Assembly: GCF_035555955.1 (NCBI RefSeq)
Contig: NZ_DATMGA010000019.1
Coordinates: 1-64,000 of the forward strand
DNA: 64,000 nucleotides
Direction of reading: 5' to 3'
Source of the DNA: Eoetvoesia sp035555955
Lineage (GTDB): Bacteria; Pseudomonadota; Gammaproteobacteria; Burkholderiales; Burkholderiaceae_B
Positions 1 to 8,104 of this stretch are shown here, piece by piece. The translations under genes and the position numbers were made by a program. Below the pieces are notes generated by a model, which did not search any database, was not told where the DNA came from, and worked only from the letters and a program-made list of their open reading frames with translations. The first letter of the stretch is position 1; the number at the start of each line of letters is the position of its first letter.

Positions 1-306
1 GCGTTCACGGGCTCGGGCAGCAATATCGCCTATTGCGCGGCCAAGGGGGCCCTGGACACGATGACGATCTCCCTGGCGCGGGCCTTTGCGCCCAAAGTGC
101 GGTTCCTGTGCGTTTCGCCCGCGGCGGTCGACACCGGCTTCGTGCAGGGCAGGGATCATGCCGAGCTGGAAAAAAGGGCGCAGGGCACGCCGCTGGGCCG
201 TATTGTTACGCCCGAGGACGTGGCCTTGGCCGTGCTGGCATGCATCACGCATTTGCGCACGGCCGTGGGGGCGCGCATTGTCATCGATGGAGGGAATTCC
301 TTATGA
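1..306 (+). CDS. SDR family oxidoreductase, 3' part (5' end outside window)
   Basis: The frame is open from the window edge and is therefore partial. The visible start reads SGSNIAYCAAKGAL, which holds the catalytic Tyr and Lys of the YxxxK motif of short-chain dehydrogenases/reductases. The tail GARIVIDGGNSL is the usual SDR C-terminal strand and cofactor-side segment. The Rossmann glycine motif must lie upstream. The stop codon overlaps the hmgA start (ATGA at 303-306), so the two genes are translationally coupled. The substrate cannot be told from this fragment; the coupling suggests a step in aromatic-acid metabolism, but that is inference. Confidence 0.85.
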   Translation, partial: AFTGSGSNIAYCAAKGALDTMTISLARAFAPKVRFLCVSPAAVDTGFVQGRDHAELEKRAQGTPLGRIVTPEDVALAVLACITHLRTAVGARIVIDGGNSL

Positions 307-1676
307 GCATCGACCACAGAAACGGCGCCGACAGCGCCGGCGGATCCGGAGCCGCCTCCAAGCCTGCCGATGGGCATGTCCTGGAATACCAAAGCGGCTT
401 CGGCAACCAGTTCGCCACCGAGGCCTTGCCCGGCGCCTTGCCGCAAGGACGGAATTCGCCGCAAAGAGCGGCTTACGGCCTGTATGCCGAGCTCTTGTCC
501 GGCACCGCCTTTACCGCGCCGCGCGACAGGAATCTGCGCACCTGGCTGTACCGCATGCGCCCAAGCGCCATGCATGGTCCCTTCAAACGAATCGATGACC
601 GCAATTGGCGTTCCGCGCCTTTCCACGAGGCGGAAACACCGGCCAACCGCCTGCGCTGGAGCCCCTGGCCCATGCCGGCGGAACCAACCGATTTCATCGA
701 CGGCATGACCACCATAGCCGGCAACGGCGATGTGCGCGCGCACAGCGGGGTGGCCGCCCATGTGTATGCCGCCAACCAATCCATGGAAAACCGCTATTTC
801 GTGAACTCGGACGGCGAGCTGCTGATCGTGCCGCAACTGGGCGCGCTGTTGGTGCATACCGAAATGGGGCGCCTGCGCGCCGACCCCGGCGAGATCCTCG
901 TCTTGCCGCGCGGCGTGCGCTTTCGCGTGGAACTTTGCGATGGAAGCGCGCGGGGCTATGTCTGCGAAAACTACGGTGCGCCGTTCCGCTTGCCGGAGCT
1001 CGGACCCATAGGCTCCAACGGCCTGGCCAATCCGCGCGACTTCCTGGCCCCGGTGGCGGCCTTCGAGTCCGGGGCCGGCCGGGTGAGCATCGTCAATAAG
1101 TTTCTTGGCCGGTTATGGGAGGGCGAGCAATCGCATTCGCCGCTGGACGTCGTGGCCTGGCACGGCAACCTGACCCCCTACAAATACGATCTGGCGCGCT
1201 TCATGGTCATCGGCACGATCAGCTTCGACCATCCCGACCCGTCGATCTACACCGTTCTGACCTCGGGCACCGACACCCCCGGTGTGGCGAACTGCGATTT
1301 CGTGATCTTTCCGCCGCGCTGGCTGGTGGCGCAAGACACCTTCCGTCCGCCCTGGTTCCATCGCAACGTCATGAGCGAACTCATGGGCCTGGTGCGCGGC
1401 GCCTACGACGGCAAGGCGGAAGGCTTTGTGCCGGGCGGCATCAGCCTGCACAACTGCATGCTGCCCCATGGCCCGGATGCCGCGACTTTTCAGAAAGCCA
1501 GCACCGCCGAGCTCAAGCCCCAGCTTGTGGAAGACACCCTGGCCTTCATGTTCGAAAGCCGCCACGCTTTCGAGCTGACTCCGGCGGCGCTGACCGCGGA
1601 CAACCTGCAGGATGATTACGACGATGCCTGGAAGGGCTTTCCCGGCGCGAGCCCAGCCGGCTCCCAAGGCTCCTAG
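303..1676 (+). CDS. hmgA: Homogentisate 1,2-dioxygenase
   Basis: This 457-residue protein matches the family along its whole length: the N-terminal YQSGFGNQF block, the ENRYFVNSDGELL cupin segment and the C-terminal HNCMLPHGPD block. It opens the ring of homogentisate with O2 to maleylacetoacetate in tyrosine/phenylalanine breakdown. The expected Fe(II) ligands appear as His353, Glu359 (FHRNVMSE) and His389 (PHGPD), with the same 6- and 30-residue spacing as the human enzyme. The ATG at 303 overlaps the SDR stop; longer in-frame starts would run through the SDR gene. No fumarylacetoacetate hydrolase or maleylacetoacetate isomerase lies next to it. The 3' end overlaps the convergent MFS gene by a few bases. 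Confidence 0.97.
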   Translation: MSIDHRNGADSAGGSGAASKPADGHVLEYQSGFGNQFATEALPGALPQGRNSPQRAAYGLYAELLSGTAFTAPRDRNLRTWLYRMRPSAMHGPFKRIDDRNWRSAPFHEAETPANRLRWSPWPMPAEPTDFIDGMTTIAGNGDVRAHSGVAAHVYAANQSMENRYFVNSDGELLIVPQLGALLVHTEMGRLRADPGEILVLPRGVRFRVELCDGSARGYVCENYGAPFRLPELGPIGSNGLANPRDFLAPVAAFESGAGRVSIVNKFLGRLWEGEQSHSPLDVVAWHGNLTPYKYDLARFMVIGTISFDHPDPSIYTVLTSGTDTPGVANCDFVIFPPRWLVAQDTFRPPWFHRNVMSELMGLVRGAYDGKAEGFVPGGISLHNCMLPHGPDAATFQKASTAELKPQLVEDTLAFMFESRHAFELTPAALTADNLQDDYDDAWKGFPGASPAGSQGS

Positions 1677-3256
1677 CTGGCGAAGATGCGGCGCTGGGCG
1701 AGTATGACGATGGCGCCGCAGATGGCCAGCACGGCGATCAGGCGGTACATGTCTTCGCTGGCGATCAACATGGCTTGGCGGCTTATCAGGTTGTCCAGCG
1801 CCGCCAGGGCCTGACGGCTTGCCTCGCCGGCGCTGGCGCCGTGCGCGGTCAACGCGGCTTCGATGTGTTCCAGCCATTGGCGGGTCGTGGCGGCGTTCCG
1901 GCCGGTTTCATCCACGAGCGCCGAGTGCACGCTCAGCCAGCGATTCTGCATCAGCACCGAGCCAATGGCCGAGGCGAGCGAGCCCGCGATCTGGCGCATC
2001 AGGTTCTTGCTTTGGTAGCCGTGGGCGAAGGAATCCTCGCCCAGGCTACGGAATGTGAGTCCGGCGATGGGGATGACGACCATCACGCCGAACAGCCCCT
2101 TCATGGCCAGGGCGGGAATCAGGGCTCCGGCGGGGGCGTCGGGAGGCATGACGGAAAACCGCCATGCGGCAACGGCCAGGATCAGCATGCCCGCCGTCAC
2201 CAATATCTTCTTGCGTTTCAGGCGGCGCGCGTTGCGCAGGTAGACCAGTATGCCCACGAAGCTGACGGCGCCGGCGAAGGTGTTCAGCCATCCCACGGTC
2301 TGGATGGGAAGGCCCATGCCTCGTTCGGCATAGATCGGGAACAGGTAGCCGTTCAGGTAGTTGAGCAGGTAGTACATGAAATACAGGGCCAGCCCCGTCA
2401 GGTAGACGGGGTTGCGCAGCGCCCTGAGCTGGAGCAGGGGCGCTTGCTGATTCCATTGGTGGCGCAGGAAGCCGGCCAGGAGCAAGGCGCCGGCCAGGGC
2501 GATCAGCGCCGGGCGGGCAGGGTGGGAAAGCAGATCGAAGCGGGCTTCGCTCATGGCTATTTGCAGAAGTGCCGCGGCGGCGCCGAACCACAGCAACGGA
2601 CCGAGCAGCGGCTTGCCGTGGACGGTGCCGGGGCGGGCGTTGGGCAGCAGCAGCCACGCGCCCAGCACGGCGGCCACGGCAAACGGCAGGACCGCATAGA
2701 ACACGTCCTGCCAGACGCCGTGCTCGATGATTTCCGCGGCAATGGCCGGGGCCATCGCCGAGGCGGCGAAGATGCCGATGATGAAGATGCGCTGCGCGCG
2801 CGGCCGATGCTCGGGGGTGAACATCAGCAGGATCAGCACGCGGCTGCTGGTGAACAGGGCGCCGCCGCCCACGCCCTGGATGAACCGGGCGGTGGTCAGC
2901 TCGGTCAGGCCCGTGCTGGACGCGGCCATGAGCGTGCCGGCGATGAACACGGAAAGCGCCGCCGTAAGGTAGTGCCGGTAGCCGAATTGCCTGGCCAGCC
3001 ATTGCTGCTTGACGATCATCAACATGCTGCCGATGGCGTAGGCCGACTGCACCAGGGCGAAAGAGCGCTGGTCGGCGTCTATGCCCCCCATGATGTGGCT
3101 GGCCGAGAACACGAAGACGATGTTTTCGAAGAACTCGACGGAGACGATCAGCGCCAGCAGGATCATGGCCCACGAGCGGCGCTGGGCGCGGGTAAGATAG
3201 CGCGCGGCGGCGGCATGCAGCTTCCGGTCGCCGGACAGCAGGTTGGCGGTGTTCAT
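1673..3256 (-). CDS. MFS transporter, 14-TM (DHA2/EmrB-QacA-like)
   Basis: A 527-residue membrane protein with many hydrophobic segments and the long form typical of 14-helix drug:H+ antiporters. Segments such as RFIQGVGGGALFTSSRVLILLMF (split across the first half) resemble the helix-5 region of EmrB-type exporters. The loop after the penultimate helix (about residues 425-490) is long and hydrophilic, as in this group. It ends by overlapping hmgA tail-to-tail and starts divergently from the thiolase-like gene at 3395. There is no membrane-fusion partner next to it. The substrate is unknown; export of a toxic aromatic is possible. Confidence 0.85.
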   Translation of the reverse strand: MNTANLLSGDRKLHAAAARYLTRAQRRSWAMILLALIVSVEFFENIVFVFSASHIMGGIDADQRSFALVQSAYAIGSMLMIVKQQWLARQFGYRHYLTAALSVFIAGTLMAASSTGLTELTTARFIQGVGGGALFTSSRVLILLMFTPEHRPRAQRIFIIGIFAASAMAPAIAAEIIEHGVWQDVFYAVLPFAVAAVLGAWLLLPNARPGTVHGKPLLGPLLWFGAAAALLQIAMSEARFDLLSHPARPALIALAGALLLAGFLRHQWNQQAPLLQLRALRNPVYLTGLALYFMYYLLNYLNGYLFPIYAERGMGLPIQTVGWLNTFAGAVSFVGILVYLRNARRLKRKKILVTAGMLILAVAAWRFSVMPPDAPAGALIPALAMKGLFGVMVVIPIAGLTFRSLGEDSFAHGYQSKNLMRQIAGSLASAIGSVLMQNRWLSVHSALVDETGRNAATTRQWLEHIEAALTAHGASAGEASRQALAALDNLISRQAMLIASEDMYRLIAVLAICGAIVILAQRRIFAS

Positions 3257-3394
3257 GTGGGCACGGAATCCTTGGCGGAATTATAGCGGGCGCACGGGCA
3301 GTTTATCGGGGCCGGGTTTCAAAAACGGCGCGGCCGACCTATGATTGCGGCAGTGCGGGCGGACTCGCCCTTCATACATATATCGGAGAGATGC

Positions 3395-4603
3395 ATGACG
3401 GAAATCGCCATTCCCTATGGAGCCTATTGGTCGACCCCTTTTGCGCGCTGGCAGGGAAGCTTGGCGCACTTGCACAGCCTGAGGTTTGCCGCGCACGTGG
3501 CGAAGGCCGCATTGCGGCACAGGAACATCGAGCCGGATGCATTCGATGCCGGGGTGCTGGGTATGTCCATACCTCAGCGCAATTCGTTCTATGGCCTGCC
3601 CTGGCTGATGGGCGAGATCGGCGCGACTTCCGTGGCCGGGCCGATCATCAGCCAGGCCTGCGCAACCAGTGCGCGTGTGCTGCAGACGGCGGCGTCCGAA
3701 ATCCGCGAAGGCGCCGCCACGGTGTCGCTGGCCGTGACCGCCGACCGGATTTCGAACGGGCCGCAAATCTATTATCCGGCGCCGCACGGTCCCGGCGGCA
3801 GCGGCGAGCACGAGAACATGGTGCTTGAAAGCTTCGAGCGCGATCCGTTCGCCGGGGTCGCCATGATCCAGACCGCCGAGAACGTGGCGGCCGAGCACGG
3901 CATCGACACCGCCATGCAGAACGAGCTTACGCTGTGCCGCTACGATCAGTACAAGGACGCTTGCAAGAACGATTCGGCCTTCCTGCGCACCTTCATGGAG
4001 CTGCCGTTCGAGGTGCCCGACGCGCGGTTCAAGCGCGCGCAGGGCGTGCTCGAAGGCGACGAGGGCATTTTCCCGACCACGGCCGAAAAGCTGGCCGCCC
4101 TGAAGCCCGTGCTGCCCGGCGGCACGGTCACCTATGGCGGCCAGACGCATCCGGCCGACGGCAACGCCGGCATGGTGCTGACCACCCCCGACAGGGCGGC
4201 GGATTTTTCTCGCGACAAATCCATCGACGTGCGCTTGGTGGCTTTCGGCCAGGCGCGCGTCAAGAAAGCGTTCATGCCTGCCGCGCCGGTTCCGGCGGCC
4301 CGCCGCGCGCTCGAGGCCGCCGGCCTGGACATCAGCCAGATCGCGGCGATCAAAACGCACAACCCCTTCATCGTCAACGACATCGTCCTGGCCAAGAGCT
4401 TCGGCATCGACGCCCGGCGCATGAACCAGTACGGATGCTCGCTGGTATGGGGCCACCCGCAGGGGCCGACCGGCCTGCGCGCCATCATCGAGCTCATCGA
4501 GCAACTGGTGCTCGAAGGAGGCGGCTACGGCTTGTTCGTGGGCTGCGCCGCCGGCGATTCCGCCATGGCCGTCATCGTCAAGGTCGACAGCCGGAAGGCC
4601 TGA
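3395..4603 (+). CDS. Thiolase-family protein (acetyl-CoA acetyltransferase-like)
   Basis: A 402-residue thiolase-fold enzyme. The nucleophile is Cys89 in SQACATSARVL. The C-terminal catalytic His354 sits in GHPQGPTG and the second Cys384 in GCAAGDSA, so all three thiolase positions are present. The family breaks or forms beta-ketoacyl-CoA bonds. The start at 3395 is preferred over an upstream in-frame codon at 3341 because a GGAGAG ribosome site (3385-3390) precedes it. The next gene is an AcoR-like regulator 31 bases downstream, probably co-transcribed. No partner dehydrogenase or CoA ligase is adjacent, so the acyl substrate is not known. Confidence 0.88.
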   Translation: MTEIAIPYGAYWSTPFARWQGSLAHLHSLRFAAHVAKAALRHRNIEPDAFDAGVLGMSIPQRNSFYGLPWLMGEIGATSVAGPIISQACATSARVLQTAASEIREGAATVSLAVTADRISNGPQIYYPAPHGPGGSGEHENMVLESFERDPFAGVAMIQTAENVAAEHGIDTAMQNELTLCRYDQYKDACKNDSAFLRTFMELPFEVPDARFKRAQGVLEGDEGIFPTTAEKLAALKPVLPGGTVTYGGQTHPADGNAGMVLTTPDRAADFSRDKSIDVRLVAFGQARVKKAFMPAAPVPAARRALEAAGLDISQIAAIKTHNPFIVNDIVLAKSFGIDARRMNQYGCSLVWGHPQGPTGLRAIIELIEQLVLEGGGYGLFVGCAAGDSAMAVIVKVDSRKA

Positions 4604-4634
4604 GTTGCCGCTTCGCCAACCGGGAGACAAGCCC

Positions 4635-5858
4635 ATGCATTCGCCTTTTTTCTCCACGCACTCCGACCGCGTCACGCTTGCGCGCCAAAGATATTTTGAA
4701 GACGGTCAGCTTCCCTCGGGCGTCGTGAACGAGGCGATATTCCAATCATGGACCCGTTGTCTGCGGGCCCGCCAGAATCCCCGCAGCGCCATGGAGTTTC
4801 TGCAGGTTTCGCAAAGCCGGGTGCAGTTGGCCATGCACAAGAACCATCTGCTTCTGGAGTCATGGAACAGCGAAGCGCCATCGGTCGAAGCGGCATTGGG
4901 GGCGACAAACTGCGCGGCCATGCTGATGGATGCTTCCGGGGTAATCATCGGATCCGCCTGTGTGGGGCGGAGCCACGAAAAGATCATTCCCTTGTCGACT
5001 CGCCTGGGCGTCAATCTTTCGGAGGAAGCCGTGGGAACGACCGCTCCCGGCATCGTGGCGCGTACGGGGCGGAAAATCAGTGTTCTGGGGCCGGAGCATT
5101 TTTTCGATACAAGCAACACCATGCATTGCGCCGCTGCGCCAATACGCGACATTCACGGAAAATTGGCCGGCATCCTGGATATCTCCAGCGAGGAAAAGGC
5201 CTTTACCTTCGACGCGGCTTCGGTGGTGGGCGTCTTTGCGGCAACGATAGAAAACAGACTGCTGATCGCCCAGTCCAGCGAGCACGTCGTGGTGCGCATG
5301 CAGATTTCGCCGTCCTTGCTGGACACGCCCATGGCAGGCCTCATAGGCATCGATTTTGCCGGCAAGGTGGTCTGGAGAAATGCGGTGGCTTCCCGCTTTC
5401 TGGGATTGGCCGACAGCATCACCGACGACATCCACGGCGACGCCGAAAGCCTTCTGGGCTGCGGGCTTCGCGAGCTTGTCTTACTGCACGGGCCTGCCGC
5501 GCTCAGGCTGCCGACAGGGTTGATGATTTACGTTCATGTGGAAATGCCGGTCCAAGACGGCCGTCGACGTTTTTTCGCGCCGGATCCTTGCGGCATGCCG
5601 GCCGAGCCGGAAGAGATTGCGGCTCCCGTGTCAAAGCCCGATGCGGCCCAGGACGGCCAGGTTGCGGCGGGCATGGCCGGCGCCGTATCCGATTCCCGAG
5701 CGCAGCCCGCCAGTCTGCGGGAAGCCGATGCGGATCTCATACTGAAAGCCGTGAAAGAGAGCAACGGCAACATCGCGGCAGCCGCCAGGAAATTGAAGGT
5801 TTCGAGAGGTCTCGTCTATCGGCGCCTGCGCGCCGAAAAAGCCGGGCGGCTCGACTGA
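4635..5858 (+). CDS. AcoR-like transcriptional regulator, GAF plus Fis-type HTH, no AAA+ domain
   Basis: A 407-residue protein. Residues about 70-225 look like the GAF sensor of AcoR-type regulators (GTTAPGIVARTGR, APIRDIHGKLAGILDISS). Residues 364-407 are a Fis-type helix-turn-helix (GNIAAAARKLKVSRGLVYRRL). The AAA+ ATPase with the GAFTGA loop that sigma-54 activators carry between these parts is absent, so it should not be a standard sigma-54 activator. A PAS-like stretch (about 230-290) and a flexible Pro/Ala-rich linker fill the middle. The ATG at 4635 has GGGAGA just upstream. It likely controls the thiolase-like gene and perhaps the convergent aldehyde dehydrogenase. Confidence 0.85.
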   Translation: MHSPFFSTHSDRVTLARQRYFEDGQLPSGVVNEAIFQSWTRCLRARQNPRSAMEFLQVSQSRVQLAMHKNHLLLESWNSEAPSVEAALGATNCAAMLMDASGVIIGSACVGRSHEKIIPLSTRLGVNLSEEAVGTTAPGIVARTGRKISVLGPEHFFDTSNTMHCAAAPIRDIHGKLAGILDISSEEKAFTFDAASVVGVFAATIENRLLIAQSSEHVVVRMQISPSLLDTPMAGLIGIDFAGKVVWRNAVASRFLGLADSITDDIHGDAESLLGCGLRELVLLHGPAALRLPTGLMIYVHVEMPVQDGRRRFFAPDPCGMPAEPEEIAAPVSKPDAAQDGQVAAGMAGAVSDSRAQPASLREADADLILKAVKESNGNIAAAARKLKVSRGLVYRRLRAEKAGRLD

Positions 5859-5924
5859 CGCGACACGGAACGTCAGGCGGGGCTGCGCCGGGAACCGCCA
5901 GGACGGCTGGCCCCGGCGGCGGCG

Positions 5925-7376
5925 TCAAACCGGATACTGCTGCACGGAAGGCTCCAGGGTTATCCATTTGAGTTCGGTGAACTCGTCGATCACGGCCCGG
6001 CCGTCGAACCGGCCGTATCCGCTGTCTTTGGTTCCTCCAAATGGAGCCTGGGCTTCGTTCTGCACCGTTGCGCCATTGATGTGGCAGGATCCGGCGTCTA
6101 TCTGCATGGCCACGCTTAGCGCCCGCGTTACATCGCGGCCGAAGACCCCCGAGGACAGGCCGTAAGAGGTATCGTTGGCGGTGGCGATGGCCTCATCCAC
6201 ACCTTTTACTCGAACCACGGTCGTAATCGGGCCGAAAGTTTCGTCGTCGTAGATGCTCATTCCCGGTTTGACATGGTCGACGATGGTGGCGGGCATCACG
6301 GCACCGTCCGCTTTTCCGCCTGCCGCGATGTGCGCGCCCTTGGCCACGGCATCGTCGATCATGGCGTTCAGGCGGGTTCCCGAGCCGCTGGCTACCAGCG
6401 GACCGATGACGCAGTTGGGGTTGACGCGCGGGTCGCCCGATACCAGCTTCTTTGCCTGGGCGGCGAATTTTTCCACGAATTCATCGGCGACTTTTTCATC
6501 GACGACGATGCGCTCCGTCGACATGCAGATTTGCCCTTGGTAAAGAAACGAACCGAAAACCGCCGCCTTGACCGCCTCGTCGATGTTGGCGTCGTCCAGG
6601 ATGACCAATGGGGATTTGCCGCCCAGTTCCAGGAGGCAGCGCTTGAGCTGGCCCGCCGCTTTCTGAGCGATGATGCGGCCGACCCGGGTGGAGCCGGTGA
6701 AGTTGATGCGCCGCACGGCCTTGTGCGCGATGAGCGCGTCGATGACTTCCGGTGCGTCTTCGGGGGCGTTGGTGACGAAGTTCAGGACGCCCGGAGGCAG
6801 CCCCGCCTCGACCAGGGCCTGCGCGACGAGCTGGTGGGTGCGCGGGCTGGCTTCCGAGGCGCGAAATACAACGCTGTTGCCACATACTATGGGATAGGCG
6901 ATAGCCCGGGCGGCGAGCACCACCGGGCCATTCCACGGGACGATGCTGAGGATCACCCCGACGGGCTGCCTGACCGTCATGGATAGGGTGCCGGGTTTGT
7001 CCGTGGGTATTGTTTCCCCCTGGATCTGTGTGGCTAGAGCTGCCGCTTCCCGGAAGAGGCTGGCGGCAGCAAATACGTTGAACCCGGCCCAGAGCGCGGA
7101 GGCTCCCACTTCGGCGGCCATGGCGCCGACGAACTCCTCGGTTTTGCTTTCGAGTATGTCGGCGGCCTTGAGGAGTATGCGGCGCCGTTCCGAGGGACTT
7201 GAATGCCGCCACGATTGGAATGCCGTTTGTGCGGAGTCTACCGCGGTCAACACATCCTTGGCGTTGCCTGCCGCGCTGCTGGTCACGGTCTCGTCGGTGA
7301 CCGGATGGCGCCGTTCAAAGGTCGCTCCGCTCGTGGAGAGTACTTCCTGGTTGTCGATGATCAGTGTGGTTTTCAT
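5925..7376 (-). CDS. NAD(P)-dependent aldehyde dehydrogenase (vanillin/salicylaldehyde type)
   Basis: A 483-residue aldehyde dehydrogenase with Asn149 (PWNGP), general base Glu250 (LELGGKSP) and nucleophile Cys284 (GQICMSTER). The signature GQICMSTERI and the C-terminal APFGGTKDSGYGRFDG resemble enzymes that oxidise aromatic aldehydes to acids. The usual cofactor-binding Lys after VVL is Arg here (VVFRASE), unlike its paralogue at 15787, which has Lys. A clean AGGAACGAC ribosome site precedes the ATG. About 100 bases upstream lies a perfect 7-5-7 inverted repeat that may be its operator. Confidence 0.93.
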   Translation of the reverse strand: MKTTLIIDNQEVLSTSGATFERRHPVTDETVTSSAAGNAKDVLTAVDSAQTAFQSWRHSSPSERRRILLKAADILESKTEEFVGAMAAEVGASALWAGFNVFAAASLFREAAALATQIQGETIPTDKPGTLSMTVRQPVGVILSIVPWNGPVVLAARAIAYPIVCGNSVVFRASEASPRTHQLVAQALVEAGLPPGVLNFVTNAPEDAPEVIDALIAHKAVRRINFTGSTRVGRIIAQKAAGQLKRCLLELGGKSPLVILDDANIDEAVKAAVFGSFLYQGQICMSTERIVVDEKVADEFVEKFAAQAKKLVSGDPRVNPNCVIGPLVASGSGTRLNAMIDDAVAKGAHIAAGGKADGAVMPATIVDHVKPGMSIYDDETFGPITTVVRVKGVDEAIATANDTSYGLSSGVFGRDVTRALSVAMQIDAGSCHINGATVQNEAQAPFGGTKDSGYGRFDGRAVIDEFTELKWITLEPSVQQYPV

Positions 7377-7475
7377 AATGTCGTTCCTCCTGGTTTCATG
7401 CCGCTTGACGGCGATGAACCCATTCTAGGGAACCCGGATGCGAGGCAAGAATCTCGGGTTTACCCGCAGCATTTT

Positions 7476-7494
7476 TTGTTCCAAAGTGGAACAA
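7476..7494. promoter_or_regulatory. Perfect 7-5-7 inverted repeat, probable operator
   Basis: TTGTTCC, then five bases (AAAGT), then GGAACAA. It lies about 100 bases before the aldehyde dehydrogenase start and well before the symporter. Symmetry of this size fits a dimeric regulator. The AcoR-like protein encoded at 4635 is one candidate, by position only. Confidence 0.55.
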
Positions 7495-7589
7495 TCCCGG
7501 AAGCTTTGGCGAGGCTCGCCGCGGCTGCGGAAAAACGCCCGAGCCTTGGGGGGTGATGGAGAGTCGACGCTCGATGTGCGTCGGTGAGA

Positions 7590-7627
7590 TGTAACAGTCA
7601 TGGACCCGAGACAGCTCGGTTGTTACA
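7590..7627. repeat. Spaced inverted repeat TGTAACA / TGTTACA with inner CCGAG/CTCGG stem
   Basis: TGTAACA (7590-7596) and TGTTACA (7621-7627) are exact inverse copies separated by 24 bases. Inside the spacer, CCGAG and CTCGG pair around ACAG. The structure could be two operator half-sites about three helical turns apart or an RNA hairpin. TACAAT at 7623-7628 resembles a -10 element. Confidence 0.4.
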
Positions 7628-7735
7628 ATGGCAATCGAGCCTCGCGGGATTCATGTAATAAATTCCGCAAGATTCACGCCTTCGCGTACCAACGGCCCGC
7701 CGCCAAAGGCTGGCGCCTGTCGGAGCGCATCTTCA

Positions 7736-7762
7736 GGCCGCTGCACAGCGGCCCGGCTTTTT
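7736..7762 (+). terminator. Terminator-like hairpin inside the symporter leader
   Basis: GGCCGCTG (7736-7743) pairs perfectly with CAGCGGCC (7746-7753), and a run of five T follows at 7758-7762. On the plus strand this looks like a Rho-independent terminator, although four bases separate stem and T-run. It is about 340 bases before the symporter ATG, so it may end a short leader RNA or act as an attenuator. Confidence 0.45.
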
Positions 7763-7964
7763 CAGCCGAACCTTACCAACCAGCCCTCCGGGCTGCGATA
7801 CATCCGCCGGCTCTTTAGCTGCCGGCACTTGCACCCGATGCAATCGAGCATGGCGCTTTGGCGCCCTTTCAGGTTTTGCATCGTGCATACAAGGGCACCC
7901 TGTTTGTGTTCTTCGCGCCAACGCCCGGCGGCCTCAGTCATGAGCCGCTTCCGGGCGGGCGCAG

Positions 7965-7991
7965 CCATGGCCGCCTTGACGGCGGCCATGG
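7965..7991. repeat. Perfect 11-bp hairpin before the SSS symporter
   Basis: CCATGGCCGCC (7965-7975) and GGCGGCCATGG (7981-7991) pair exactly around the loop TTGAC. No T-run follows, so it is not a classic terminator. It lies 113 bases before the symporter start and would form a stable structure in its 5' leader. Confidence 0.5.
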
Positions 7992-8104
7992 TCTGGGGTT
8001 CATGCCGCCCAGCGTTCTCGGACGAAACCGGCATCAATAGTTGTTTATCGCTTACTTCACTACGAACCAGAAAGACAACACTGCTATTCAAGGATTTTCG
8101 ACGT

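Larger units (their letters stand above)
7377..8104. other. Long non-coding region with several inverted repeats
   Basis: This 728-base stretch separates the divergent aldehyde dehydrogenase and SSS symporter genes. I see no convincing protein gene in it: the short open frames on both strands lack ribosome sites and family features. It holds an inverted repeat at 7476-7494, spaced repeats at 7590-7627, a terminator-like hairpin at 7736-7762 and a perfect 11-base-pair hairpin at 7965-7991. It probably carries both promoters and a long, structured 5' leader for the symporter transcript. Confidence 0.6.

Noticed and set aside
1775..3286. Long open frame on the plus strand (about 500 codons) opposite the MFS gene
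   Set aside because: It is rich in Gln, Gly, His and Arg, with no domain or membrane pattern. The minus strand holds a clear transporter. Such antisense frames are common in high-GC DNA.
7762..8091. Possible 109-residue minus-strand protein with a CIGCKC motif
   Set aside because: No ribosome site, no partner, and it overlaps the hairpins of the symporter leader. A real small gene cannot be fully excluded.
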